Shown piece after piece: positions 1 to 11,956 of a stretch of 64,000 bases of DNA; positions within the stretch are counted from its first letter, which is position 1; each line of letters starts with the position of its first letter. A program made the translations under genes and the position numbers. The DNA is from Ectocarpus siliculosus (Eukaryota > Sar > Phaeophyceae > Ectocarpales > Ectocarpaceae): assembly GCA_000310025.1 (NCBI GenBank), contig FN649729.1, positions 248,001-312,000 on the forward strand. The letters are read 5' to 3'. The notes under the pieces were generated by a model that worked only from the letters and a program-made list of their open reading frames with translations, had not been told where the DNA came from and searched no databases.

Positions 1-1974
1 TCCCTGAGTGTAACAGAAAGCAACACCGCGATAGGCAGAAAGACGCCCACCGAAATCTCCCGGGTACAGCAGTAGGGCGTACCCCATCCTCCTTCGGCAG
101 CTACAGTTAGAAGATACACAGTCAGCAGATTGACTAGTAGTCTCGTTCGGGGGTGGCCTGATATTGTAGCAGTCTCAAGATAACCACGTGAGCAGTACCT
201 GCAGTAGACCAACGCCCAGTCTTGAGACAAGGAAAACATGTTTGCTTTCAATTGTAAGAGCATGCTGCCGAACCTATACATCGTCGCCGCCTTCGAGCGG
301 TGAAGTTCTCGATAATCTCCCGTTTGCACTACACGCACTAGAATGCACTCCAACGGTACCACCTATGCAAGTCCTTTTCTCTCACGCAGTAGAAAAAGTT
401 GGCAAGTCGGACACTCGCTCCTTCCCTTCCCCTCACATGAGCTCGACTGACCCCACTACCTGTCTGTGTACCCCCCAGACCACACATACCCTACGCCGCC
501 GCCTTGCAAGGGACTACAAAAGAACCTGGAGGACAGCCAATGACAACCTTACGACCGCTTAACACACGATGGTGTCGCTGCGTTCCAACGGAGACAAGGG
601 GGGACTTCACATCTCTACCATAAGATGGGCCTACAGTGATTTCATCCGTCTTTCCATCACACACACTTCTTAAACCCGCAAAATATCCAAGGTCTTCCGT
701 ATCATGTAAACAAAATATCCATCACCACACTTGCACCCTTCCTTCAGATAATGGCCATGGCCAAAATATCAAGCGCGTTGCCGCGCGCTGCTACATAGTG
801 CACGTACAACCCAGCTCCGCCATCAAGTATACCTGGTGCGGAAGATCAACTTGTCAAAGCATCCCAACCTATGAACACTATTACGGGAGCCCCCGAAAAC
901 ATTCCAAACTGGGGGCGAAAATTCGCGGGCATTGTACACACAGCGAGTTTTTCTCTCCTCAACATGAGAAGTGACCACACACAAGACATCTGTGGCTACT
1001 ATTGAAGGTCTGGACAAGGTACTTTCATCTGGTACACTACCTTCATTGTGTCGGAGGTGGTGTCGTAACGACCAGTACAGGCAGTCATGCCTTTCTTGTT
1101 CCAACACAAAAAATTGTGTGTAGGGATAAAGCACACCGGAAATATGCACCTTCTTCATGGTTTAACGAAAGCTTCTTTCGCAGAGAGGGAGGGTATTCTG
1201 CACGCCTCAGCACTTGAACACATCTAAACATAAAAACACGAACGTTCACCACACGAAGCACTGGAAAAACTAACTCGGAGCACTTGGTACTGTACCTCCA
1301 AATGGCTTGGACTTTCACACAACACCTCCAACAGAATGTCACCCCCCACGCTGCCCAAAACAAACTGGAATACGATGGTACCACTTGGCTTTCTACACTA
1401 CATACGATGATACCAACCACCGTTTGCCCTTTTCATACAACGCACGGAGGGAGGAATCTTACCGGAGAAGAAAGACAACGAACTCGGACCTATAATATAA
1501 AATAATATTTAGCACTCCCAAATCGATCGAGCCGGGGGGTAGAGCGAGTCCGGTGCCAGGAGCCTAGACTCGAAAAACCATGCGGGAGCCTCAAATGGCA
1601 GTGACACATCTGGTCGTTGAGACACACCTGCAGCGTTTTCGCATACATACCCCACCCACCTACCGCTACCACAGAAGAGCACAACTCTTAGAAATCTACA
1701 AACTCCATTTATCCAAACAGTAGCAGCGCGCGCCCTCTCAATTCTACCAAACAATGTGCAGTATCTTAGCTGCAGCCACGCACAACGGGGCGAATCAGAT
1801 GCTCATGAGGTCGCGCTCGCCCGGCTCCGGCCCAAACAATCTGCCCCTAGTCGACCCCCCCCCTCCACCCCGCCCGCCCTCAAAAACTGACGGCTCGTTA
1901 TAAAGCAGCCGGGATATTGTGATTACCTGCAACATAGCAGCTAATAGGATATTTTGCTCACCAATGCGTAGCAG
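1..1974. other. no gene recognised
   Basis: Open frames here are short, overlap on both strands and show no domain, repeat or codon pattern that I can support. One copy of the recurrent 8-mer ACAGCAGT lies at 66-73. The stretch could hold untranslated sequence of the minus-strand gene that ends at 1975. Confidence 0.4.
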
Positions 1975-2445
1975 CTAGGATATTGTGCAGCAGCTCTTGT
2001 TTCTGCTGTTCCCGAAGGAATCCTTGAAGGAGTACCGAGGATCGAACACCCTTCGCTGCTTCTTGAGCCGCGGGTCGTACCCAGGCGCCATGCTCTCTCG
2101 AGTCATCCCCGGCGGCACCCCGACAATCTCCTGCTGTTCTCGCGTGATCACCGGCCCCATATTCGGCCCCACCCCCGGCGGCTGGGTGTGGACAGGAAAC
2201 CCAGGCGCCCCTGCCGTCATGCCGCCGCCGGCGGGGGGTGCCATCACCTGCCCGTTTGGCAGGACACTCATCTGGGCGGGCGACGCGTTGGGCACGAACT
2301 GACCGTTCGGCAAGACAGTGCCCGGGGTACCCATGTTCATCGACCCCGGGGTGGCCGGCATCATGGCGGGTATTCCGACGGGGGGAATCGCCGCGGATTG
2401 GGGCTGCTGGCCTGGGTATCGCTGCTGAACCGGGGCTTGCTGCAT
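1975..2445 (-). CDS. last exon of a Gln/Pro/Met-rich protein with a CaaX-like C-terminus
   Basis: On the minus strand a frame opens right after a good acceptor (GATATCAG, exon from 2445) and runs 156 codons to TAG at 1975-1977. The protein is low-complexity: Gln/Pro-rich at first, then repeated LPNGQ and PPGxGP motifs with many Met and Gly, then a basic tail (DPRLKKQRRVFDPRYSFKD). It ends KSCCTIS, which fits a CaaX box (Cys-Thr-Ile-Ser) with an extra Cys before it, so the tail may be prenylated and perhaps palmitoylated; that is inference from four residues. The exon begins with an in-frame ATG, but the acceptor-like sequence suggests upstream exons that I could not fix. I do not recognise the family. 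The longer overlapping frame in another phase here is a shadow. Confidence 0.5.
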   Translation of the reverse strand: MQQAPVQQRYPGQQPQSAAIPPVGIPAMMPATPGSMNMGTPGTVLPNGQFVPNASPAQMSVLPNGQVMAPPAGGGMTAGAPGFPVHTQPPGVGPNMGPVITREQQEIVGVPPGMTRESMAPGYDPRLKKQRRVFDPRYSFKDSFGNSRNKSCCTIS

Positions 2446-2965
2446 CTGATATCGGGGGGGGAGGGGGGCAGAACGGTGCGACAACAGCGCAGTCAGTGCC
2501 AATGTTGTCTGCGTTAGTTTCGTAAGGTTGGCGTGCCAAACAAAGAAAAGAGCTCGCGCCGTAACAGGGCAGACTTAATTCACGGCGGGTGTTCTCTACA
2601 GACAGGAGATAGGGAGGGAACAAGGGGCAAAGCAATTCCTTTGTTGAACGTCCTGTCTGAACCCCTCACGCGTGGACGAAATCGCCTAGAGAAGCTTGCT
2701 CTTCCTCTCCCGGAGCATCGAGAAGCTGCTAATGTAAGTATATTTTTGGGAGCGGGTGGCATCAGATCATCTCGTAGCATTCGTATTCATTCGTGAGTGA
2801 TTTTTTTTTTACTCCGCACTGCCGGTCGCCCCGGTGGTCCACGGTATTGCAGGTGGTTCAATAAATACTCTAAAAATAGGTCGTTCATTGACCTCGGACA
2901 TTATGTACCAAGTGGCTAGGGTTGGGGAGGTGGGCGCTCAGGTCGGTGCTCAGCTAAATAGTTTA
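2446..2965. other. no gene recognised (possible upstream exons of the Gln/Pro-rich gene)
   Basis: Short frames only. If the exon at 1975-2445 has upstream exons, they should lie in or beyond this stretch, but I could not find one with matching splice sites and phase. Confidence 0.3.
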
Positions 2966-3912
2966 CCGTAAGGTTGCGAGCCATCGCACCCCAGTGTGGT
3001 CGTTTTTTCAACATTTTCGCCATTATTTTTCCATCGCACAGGGGTGCGATGACTACGGACCGTGCTATGACTCCGAACCCTGTGCGATGACTCCAAATGT
3101 ATGTGCAGACCTGAGTGGTAAACCCTGAAGGCGATATTATGAAGAATTTTTAAAGCACACCGCTTGTGCGGTAACTCCGGTACGTACGTGCGGTACTCGA
3201 AAATTCCTCGCAGACGCACGGACACCTCAGTTGTGCCGCGGTTACAAGCTCCACACGCAACGTACACACACATGCGCCCGTAAGTCAACCACAGCAGTTA
3301 GCCCGGTGGACACTAGGTTTTTTGAGAAAGCACACACACATGACGCTGTCACAGGTCCCAGATCGTGGCCTGTAGAAGCATTTTGTGTTTTCCACCGCAC
3401 TGAGACTGACGTCTTTTCATTGGTCAGCCGGTTAGCGCGGTCGATGCTATTATGCTAATCAAGAAGAAACACACACACACACACACAATGCGGCGAAACA
3501 AAACGTGGCGAAATACGAAATCCCGCGGGCGGAACACAAATTTTCCCGATGTCGAGTTGTGACCACACGCAACACAAAACCTTTGGCTTGTGGCTGCTGT
3601 TGTCTTTCTCGTGTTTTGGTTGAACGGACAATGTTCAAGTTTACCGATGCAATGGAAAATACCAATCAGCGTTTTTTCCCTTCATGCCTCCACGTGTGGT
3701 TTGCGACGATGGTGCAGGGCGTTGCCCCGGAATCGCTGGCACACAACTACCACCCGAGGTTGCGGGTCATCACACTCAACTCGCCACACCCCTGTGCGGT
3801 GACTCCGGACCGGTGCGGAAAGCCAATTGATAATTTAGCCATCCATTCATTTTCTTTCGTCGTACGGGGGTGCGATGACTCCGGACCGTGCGATGACCTC
3901 GCAACCTTACGA
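2966..3912. mobile_element. MITE-like non-autonomous DNA transposon with inverted ends and TA flanks
   Basis: The left end (CCGTAAGGTTGCGAGCCATC) and the reverse complement of the right end (TCGTAAGGTTGCGAGGTCAT) match over about 25 bases, with one extra base, and both ends are flanked by TA. That fits a TA target-site duplication as in Tc1/mariner-like elements, although the family is not proven. Inside, a motif close to GTGCGATGACTCCGGACC recurs at least five times in diverged form (near 3045, 3090, 3165, 3790 and 3870). There is no transposase frame, so it would depend on an enzyme supplied elsewhere. Confidence 0.55.
3469..3488. repeat. AC dinucleotide microsatellite
   Basis: A run of about nine AC units lies inside the MITE-like element. 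Confidence 0.85.
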
Positions 3913-6266
3913 TACCCAACGTTTATTCCGCATTTCGTACCAACAGCAGTATGACATGTATGCAACAAGTGTCCTTTCGAGGAGGAGGCGGTCGAGCCGA
4001 ATGTAAAAGAACTTTCTTATTCTATTCTACATAGACATGCGAAGGCCTTCTTCGCGCGACCCCGGGTTATAGCTTTGAAGTCAGAGAGACAATTGTCTCA
4101 TACCACTGCTGTAGGTTGAGACTTGCGAGCGATGCTCCCTAAATCACCGTAACTTGATTTGCCTCAAGCAGGAGCTGCAATAACCAACATCCATAACAAG
4201 AACAAATCCAGCGACCAGCAGGTTTGCCTCAACACCCAACCAAGTGCAAAGCCTTCAACACACCCCTTCGAGCGGGGTGATCTCTCTCGAAAGGATATCA
4301 TTTTTCTCTGATCGCACCTTCTGCGTATCCTTTCTAAGAACATCAAGTGCAACCACGGTGTGGTTGAACTACTGCTGTAAGCGGTACTACTATAGTTCCT
4401 CGTTCTTCGAGAGAAGAAAGTACTGTACTGCAGGAAGACTATTTATGCGAATGTATCCAAGAGCAGACAACGCAACAAGTGGCCGGAGAAAAATGTAGTT
4501 CTTCCCTTGTGCACGCCTGTTCAGATTCCATCACACACTCCACCACTCAAAACCTTGACGGCACACCGATCTGTGTCACCAGCAGTGCCCACTATACTGC
4601 ACGTACGTGCGTGTGAGTCGGATCTTGACATTCGAGAACATTATATGCGGGGACCCCACAAACATCAACTAGACTGGGGCCGTGCCTCTTCGGAAGCATG
4701 CAACACGACGCAACTGCTGCCATGCGTGTGGTTTAGCAACCAATTGTGCACCGGACGACAACTAGCATTGGCAAAAACACCGATGCCGCTCTGCCTACAA
4801 ATACCTGCTTACCGTGGTTTGCCGGGAAGTTTACCGCTCGGGGTAAAAACGCTCTAAAATCTCCGCACTCGCAAACTCACCTTCCGAGAGATTAGACTAT
4901 GTTGTATGTAGTTGATTGCTGCTCCCCGCCCGACTGCTCCCAGCAACACCTTCGATGAACCTCTCCTGGCTTGCCAGCAATGTCTTGGTCGGTGGATGGG
5001 CAAGAGGGATTCTGGACGACCTGTGATGTACTGTCGAGTGCGGCCTGTGACCTGTGATGCAGCCGGTGTGGAGTGTGGAGTGTGGAGGCGGGCAAACGAG
5101 GAACGGTGCGCGCGGCCAGAAGTAAAGATTAAAAAAAAAAAAGAAGAAAAGGGGGGGGGTCCGCATATGGGGGCACGGGGGGGGGGGAGTTGAGCTCGGT
5201 GCTCGCTGGGACAACCAGACACAACAAGCAAGATCATGCCAAGGACTGAGTTGTGAGCGGGCTCTTTTTGGCGTGCTGTGTGGCTCCTATGTTGGTGGCA
5301 TACGCGTTTCTTAGTAGTGCCTCTTGCTGGTGCTGGGAAACTGAAAACAGCGACTGATTGGTGTTTTGAATCTTGAAGCTCGACGAAGGATCGTCATCAT
5401 CAGCGGTCACATATCATCAGTCAGATTTTTTTGCCGTTCCGTCGGATGCGGAGTGGATAATGGCGATCCAGTCGAGCCAGCAAAACCAATGTAGGACGCT
5501 GACGCCCCAAGAGGTAGTTGAAAGGTAAACTGTCTTCCATGTACCTGTGGTCGTAAATTATAACATAACCGGAGTACGTAGACGACATGCACATCCATCT
5601 GTGAACCCCGCCGTATGTGCACTTGTGCATGCACTGCTGTATTTACTTGTAGTCTGCTGTATGCACAGCGTATAGGATGTCCGCGTGTGTAAGAACTTCC
5701 ACATTCTTTGTGGCCCGGGCACAGCATTAGAGAAGCAGTAGGCTATTGTTGTGTATTCTGTAAGTTACAAAATAGACATGAATGCAGCTCTAATTTGCTT
5801 TGCTTCAACGCACCCACCCCTTCATGATCAGGCTCGATCGCTCGCTCGAGCAGGAACTTTTCAATTTGCAGGAAGCACTCCCCGCATGTAATTCGATGGC
5901 GCATACACATATCCAACGCGGACGACAGGCAAACTCCTTTCCCCGGCAACCTACATGTACGTTTGCGGGCAAGTGTCATCTCTCGGAACTCAAGTAGTTG
6001 GCGACCGTACACCGTGATTATTGAGCTCGAGTATGTTATACAATAAACGTGTACATTCACCATATACCCCTGAACGTATTCGCACGCACGACAAAAATGA
6101 TGTACTGCTCTACGGTACAGAGAGTGTAGAGAAGCTCAATCTGTAGGGATCCGCACCCAATCCGGGACCAGAAACTGATGAACATTGATGAGCCCCCTGC
6201 CTGGCTGCTCCACAGAGCGACAACTCTGTTGTTATCCTTGTGTTGCTTGTCACATTCGACCCACAG
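3913..6266. other. no gene recognised
   Basis: No domain or phase-consistent exon chain was found. Three ACAGCAGT/ACTGCTGT motifs (4105, 4371, 5633) lie here, and a run of A followed by G-rich homopolymers sits at 5130-5190. A short plus-strand frame at 5827-5997 could be an upstream exon of the coiled-coil gene, but nothing proves it. Confidence 0.35.
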
Positions 6267-9200
6267 GCGATGCCACCTCGATCTCTGCCGGAGCCAAGCA
6301 GACACCAGGATCTGGCCGCTTTTGCGACGACACTGTTTCTGCCTCAACTCCTCCGCTGAGGGCAAATGCCAGCCTGTTGAACAAGCTAGAGGCCTCACGA
6401 ATGCGCGCTCTGGAAACTCTATCAAGGTGAAGTTCTGCCAAAACTAACGGAAGCCTCTGGTTAGACCGTTGAAGTTGCAGAAAAGCGTTGTTGCCAAAGG
6501 TCAGCAGGGCTCGACCACTACCGCGGCGTTCCTTGGCAGAACTGCGAGTTTCCTGCTGAGCAGGATGTTGTTGGATGGTTTCGTGGGGCTTGCAGTGTAC
6601 TAGTTTTAGCCAAGGGACAAGCACTGTAGTATTGCGAACAGTTTCGTTAGGGGTGCCATTGGTTGGGGCAGTGGCCGCGCCGTCCTTGATCCCGACTCTA
6701 TACGGAGCAGTGGCGGTGTCGCCCTTCTACCAGTCCTCGCGGCCACGTCCCTCCTCCTTTCATTCTCCCCTTTTGTCCCCACATGCCCTGCCACATGTTG
6801 TATACGATAGTGTATTGTTTGACCTTGGTCCTGGCCGTGCAAGACAACCGACGGCGACCCGCAACGCACGGCCGGCGTGGCGTGAGGTATCAACCAGCCC
6901 ACCGCGCGGAAAAAAGGAAAGGACGACAACGTCTACCAAATCGTCCCTCCAAGCAGTAAGACCACCACGTAGTGCGACACGTTCTCTCGAAGTAAAGTCG
7001 ATGGGCGACGGCAGTGCCCATTGGAGGCTGCTTCATACACCGTTCTAGGGAGGCGTGTTCGTTCACTGCGATCTTTTCGCAGAACATTCGACACCGGTTC
7101 CAGGGCCCAACCAACACCCCCACTCTCTCGCGGTTGACAGGTTTTGTCAGGTTTGGTTCGATTCCCCTGGTATCCCGTCAGTTGCGAACTGCGGTTTCGA
7201 TCTCACTGCTCTATGTCAGCATGACGTGTTGCCCAAAACCGACGTTTGACGCGTTTTAGGCTGGGCGAATGTGTTCTGGCCATTTTTTCGATTTTCATAC
7301 TCAGCTGTGACAGTGAAGGACGTCGATCGCTCCCCTAACGCACCACAGCTAGTAGCATTCGTACAGGCAAACAGTACCTACATAGCATGTCTTGATGCTG
7401 CTTGCTCTACACGGGAAGCGATTACTAAAAAGGGCGGACCTTTTGGTGCAAGAGGAACGAGGAAGGCTTTTGCGCGAGCTTCACGCGGAGCTGGACGTTG
7501 AAAGAAAGAAGTTCGAGGCAAGAAAGCCTGCCATATCGGAGGAGGTGAGAAAGGGATGGCGACCGGTGTCGCTATCCGATTGTTGTCCCCAATACCCTTC
7601 GGTGCATGTAGCAAACGAGGTTGTTGGTTAACACGGGTTGTACCTTGTGACAGGCTGGGCAAGCTGCATGTGAATGCTCATCTTGGTCTTGGCTTTATTA
7701 ACGCACACACAACAACCGAAACCGACGTTGTTGTCATCATCAATTGCATCCCAGCCGCCCGTGGTGCTTTGTTTCGTTCGCGCGCTTTGTGCTGCTCCCC
7801 ATCTTGTTGTGCGTCTCCTAGGCATACCGCGAAGCAAAGACAGAACAGGCGCTCACTCTGCAGAAGCAGGAGTATGATCTCAGGATGGTGCTAGCGAGGT
7901 GTGGCAAGAGACGCGTGAGCAATATAACCTCTTATCTCTCGTTTTCCCCCCTACCCGAGCACCGTTCCGAGAACCGTTCGAATAGCTGGGGGATCAGTGA
8001 AGAAAATGATTTTCAAGCGCCTGTCAAGTCGGGATGTTGGACAAAATTGTTGCCCAATCGAGGCAAAACTCCAATTATTCCGTTTCCAGGCAGGGCGAAA
8101 ACACTGCGGCCCTCATAGCGAAACCTGTACGCATAGGCGGTGCCCCGCTCCTGGAAACAGTGTCTGGTAGATGAATACGTCGTCCCACGGGCGGTTGTGG
8201 TGCCTGTGTTGGCCCTCGAAATGTGCGGCGATTACCTCTCACTGCGCTCTTGCCCGTTTTCCTCCGCGTCTCGTTTAATGTGTGGGCTTTTGTCCCTTCA
8301 ACGAAAACGCCATCAATGATGGCCCCCGAATTCCGTGGGCAACAATGCCAACCCTCCCCTTGTCGCACCGTTTTTGTGTGGGTGGCCGAGTGCAGGCGTG
8401 AGTTGAAGGACCTCAAAGATGCTGCTCGCGAGAGACTTGCCGTGGCGCATGCTCAGGAGAAGGAGAAGACTTTGTCGAGGCTGAGGCGTTCTCTCAGCAG
8501 GGGCATAGGGCATAGCGTCAGCGGTCTGCAGGGGGAGCTGTGGGAAGAAGCCCACGAGAAGCGCGAGAGGTAGATACACTTTCACGTTTGACTTTCACTA
8601 GAGGGAAGGCTGGTATGCTGGCTGGGGATATTTGTCACGTGCAAGGGATGAATTGCTTCGGAGTATGACTCAATCAAACGGATCATCGTATCGTATCATG
8701 CGCTTGTCTGCACTCACGACAACAGAATCGGCGTTGCGTCGGTCTCTTGTCATACTGGGAGTGACGACCGAAGGTTCATGAAGTGCTTGGTGCCGCGTTT
8801 TGACCTCGTTTGAAAGCCGTGAGGACGAGTGTGATTGGTGGCGTTGATCTAAGTTCACCGTAGAATGGACAAGTATTTAGTCATATATATGTATGTAGTC
8901 TATGGAGAAAGTTCTCCCCAGCCAGGTCGATCACTTTGTCCTACCCAAACGTATGGTAGCACGACGAAAAGTTCTTCCGTCATGACATGTTTTGGCGGGC
9001 ATCTACTACTGTAGATCGTGGCAGACTACGACTCTTGCAACGCCTGGGCTATCCTAGCCTACCCTTGCATGGAGTACGCGCTCATATTTCTCTTGTTCTG
9101 CGGCCCACATGACAAGGGCAGAGCACTGCACGAGGGAGAAGCGGCGTTTGGACATTCATGCCGACTCATCAGGCAGCAAAGCGACCACAACATACAGGCA

Positions 9201-11056
9201 AGCAAAATTCATTCCCCACGGTCATTAATTGCCGCTTGGCCCACCTGTGGTGCTTACTGCCCTACACAATGCCGTGACAACCTTCTCCCGTGGCATCGTA
9301 CATAGTGCCAAGGCGAATATCGAGTTCACCCCCGCCCCCACCCGCCTGTCGATAATTTCCATGTTGTCAGGCTAAGATAGACGCGATGGGTGGAGAGGCC
9401 GCGATCGCTCAGGAAATAGCTCTAGCGGCACTTCGTGAGGTAGAGGCCAGCATCACTGAGGAGGAGCTGTCTAGGGTGACTAGTGACTTGGAGGGGGACA
9501 GGAGAGAAGCCGAAACCGAGCTGAAACGACAACTGCATGTGAGTTGAAACAAGCCAGGTTGCGCATCTCTAAATGCAACCGACAGTGTCTCGTGCCTTGG
9601 AGAGAGGGAAGCTTGCTTATTTGGTCACCCACCGTTCGCAACGAAACAGATAGCTCGCCCACCCGCTACAACTCTGACGCCGACGTAGAAGTAATTATCC
9701 GCTTTCCTTCCAAGCTTTGCAGGAAATCACGAATATTTGTGGGCGAGACTATAGACCGGTGACATCAAGACACATTGTCGGGAACATTTGGCTGGGGGCA
9801 AGGCAGGCAACGATTCAAACACCCAATGATCAGGCAACGCGATATTAATTTCAACAGGAACACGACTTTGGAGGAAGGCGGCGTCACCCGTTCAACCGTG
9901 GCTCAGTAGATGGGCACGCATATCGTCCAACAACGAGTGACTTTCACATTTCCCGCGTATTTCTTTGCGATAATCGGCGATTTCAGAGGGAGGCAGCAAG
10001 ATCCATCAATCTTGCCGTTGAAGCATGCACGTCCAAGCACAAACGAGTCCAGCACGAGACCACGGTCAGAGCCGCGGAGGCGTTGAGGCAAGCACTCGAC
10101 GCGGCGGGCGAGGACGAAGTAACGCGCACCAAGGTCGCGTTGGGGCGGTAAGGAAAGGCGGCGGGATACCGTAGACCCGCTCATGGTAGTTGTACACATA
10201 CATGAGCCCATTCATCCCCCAAGCTTTCTCCCGAAGAGCGTTAGTCTCCCCGTGGTGGTATCAAGTTGATACACGTCGACGCAAGCCGAGTGCGCAAAGA
10301 AAGAGTGGGTTGCACTTATTAGAGGCGGCCGTCCAGCTAAACCAGTGCTTTGTCTCATCCTCAGTTATCCCCCTTTCAAATGCTTGGTCCGTCAGAGAGG
10401 TTAAAATGCTGGACGATCGGAGGTCTTCCTTGATCTCTGCCGTGGAGGAGGCACTGAGCGCCTCCTCTCTCCGGAAATTGGCAGAGGCCGAAGCTTCGCG
10501 ATCGTCGTTTTCGTCGCCGCCACCATCCCCTAGAGCTCTCAATCCCAAACACGCCAGCGACAACAGCAGCGGAACTCCACTCGGTGAAGATGACGATCCG
10601 TCACCTACCGGTCGGAGGGCGGGGGGAGGTGATGTTGATCATCACACCTTCCCCTCGTCGAAAGCGTACAGCGCAGAGCACGCCACTTCGGTTTCGAGGA
10701 AGGCGAGGAGGGCCGTGAGGTTCGCGGAGGGGACCGCGGCAGCTGCCGAGAGAGAGTACGCCAAGCGGGCTCGGGATCTCGTGCGCATGCGGGCAGCTGC
10801 CGCACTGAAAGAGCGACAAGACGACGACAACGGAGATATCATTAGTGGTGGTGATGAGCTCCGACCGTCTCCACGGCAGCACGAGCGGGGGGGCAGCGTC
10901 GGTATGGGGGAGGACTCGGTTGGGGTGGCAAGCCCCGAAGCACGGGGCGGCGGCGAGGCGGGGAACAGCTTGGTGGGGTGCGGCGGGTGTGCCGTCCTTT
11001 TCGAGGCCAACGAGAGGTTGTTGCAGGAGGCCAAAGCTCGTGGTTTTCTGGGCTGA
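6267..11056 (+). CDS. multi-exon coiled-coil protein, function unknown
   Basis: Exons I can link by phase: 7386-7544, 7822-7898, 8396-8569, then, after a gap, 9371-9538, 9987-10147 and 10396-11056 (TGA). All have GT donors and AG acceptors. A likely earlier exon is 6267-6428. At least one exon is missing between 8569 and 9371, because the phases do not agree; 9119-9200 is a candidate. Each exon encodes charged amphipathic helix typical of coiled coil (e.g. LLRELHAELDVERKKFEARK and AAIAQEIALAALREVEASIT). The last exon is Ser/Pro/Gly-rich, holds RRAVRFAEG (an RVxF-like protein phosphatase 1 docking motif, inferred) and ends with a short helix and GFLG. A structural or scaffold role is plausible; I do not recognise a family. 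Confidence 0.55.
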
Positions 11057-11956
11057 TGTGCTGGGTGATCAAGAGAACATCTAGACCCAAAGCAGAGCAA
11101 ACTTCTGGCCTGCGGATTGTCCTCCAGAGCCACTGATACTAGACTCCGGACGATTCAAGGATGTGAACTGCCCAGGGTTGCTCTGCATATACATACGCTT
11201 ATGCTTGGTGCATAAGAGTCGATTGGGAGCTTCTCCGTGATGTCTGGTGCCACGCACAAGAGAATAGCTGACTCATGACAATCGCGCAATAAGATTGCTC
11301 CAGGGATTTTAAGGGATAAAACGCCATGCAGAACAGTTCTCAAGAACTATTTCGTCGTGGTCTGAGTTCAATAAAAGTTAGATCTAGTTAACAGTAACAG
11401 TATCAGTAACAGCAACGACAACAACACCAACAACAACAACGGGGGCGACGACGACAACGACAGCAGTTGTATCTGCAACGATAGCAACAACGATACTCAG
11501 ACAAGAAATTAACAAAGACCTCCACGTACAAGATTTCATCGCTGCGAGATTTTCCTCGCTCGCCTCAAATAGAGAGCTCGCTGGAGAGCCACCCCAGAGG
11601 CCGCAAACAAGCACGCTGGGCAACCCCAAGGCAGAAACCATGGGAGTACCCCATAGTCGATAAGTCTCTAGACCGACTCCGAAAGCCTCCTCTTCGGGAT
11701 ACGTTAGTGCTCTCTTTACACAGTGTTGCTCTTCCTCTCCCCCACTTCCTCCTAACTCTGCGACGTCCTTGGCTACACTGAAAAGCAACATCGCGAGATG
11801 GAAACAGCCAGAAGCGAACAGACGGAAAACATAGGAGTGAGCATTGTTTCCTCACCCGCAATACCTCAGGCCAACATTGTTAACCTCGCAAAATTAAAAT
11901 GCTTGCCAATGGGGAACTCATGTCCGTCCAAGCAAAACAAAAAGCAATCCTTGAGG
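11057..11956. other. intergenic, no gene recognised
   Basis: This lies between two convergent genes. It holds a compound AAC/ACG-rich low-complexity stretch at about 11390-11470 and nothing else that I can support. Both neighbours should have their 3' untranslated regions here. Confidence 0.45.
11390..11470. repeat. compound CAA/CGA-rich low-complexity repeat
   Basis: Imperfect AACAGT, AACAAC and GACGAC units follow one another. An ACAGCAGT motif lies at its right end (11460-11467). Confidence 0.7.

Noticed and set aside
1958-2635. 225-codon minus-strand frame over the Gln/Pro-rich exon
   Set aside because: It is a shifted shadow of the frame that shows the repeated LPNGQ and PPG motifs and begins at a splice acceptor.
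10642-11133. 163-codon minus-strand frame
   Set aside because: It is antisense to the last exon of the coiled-coil gene, whose frame continues in phase from the upstream exons.
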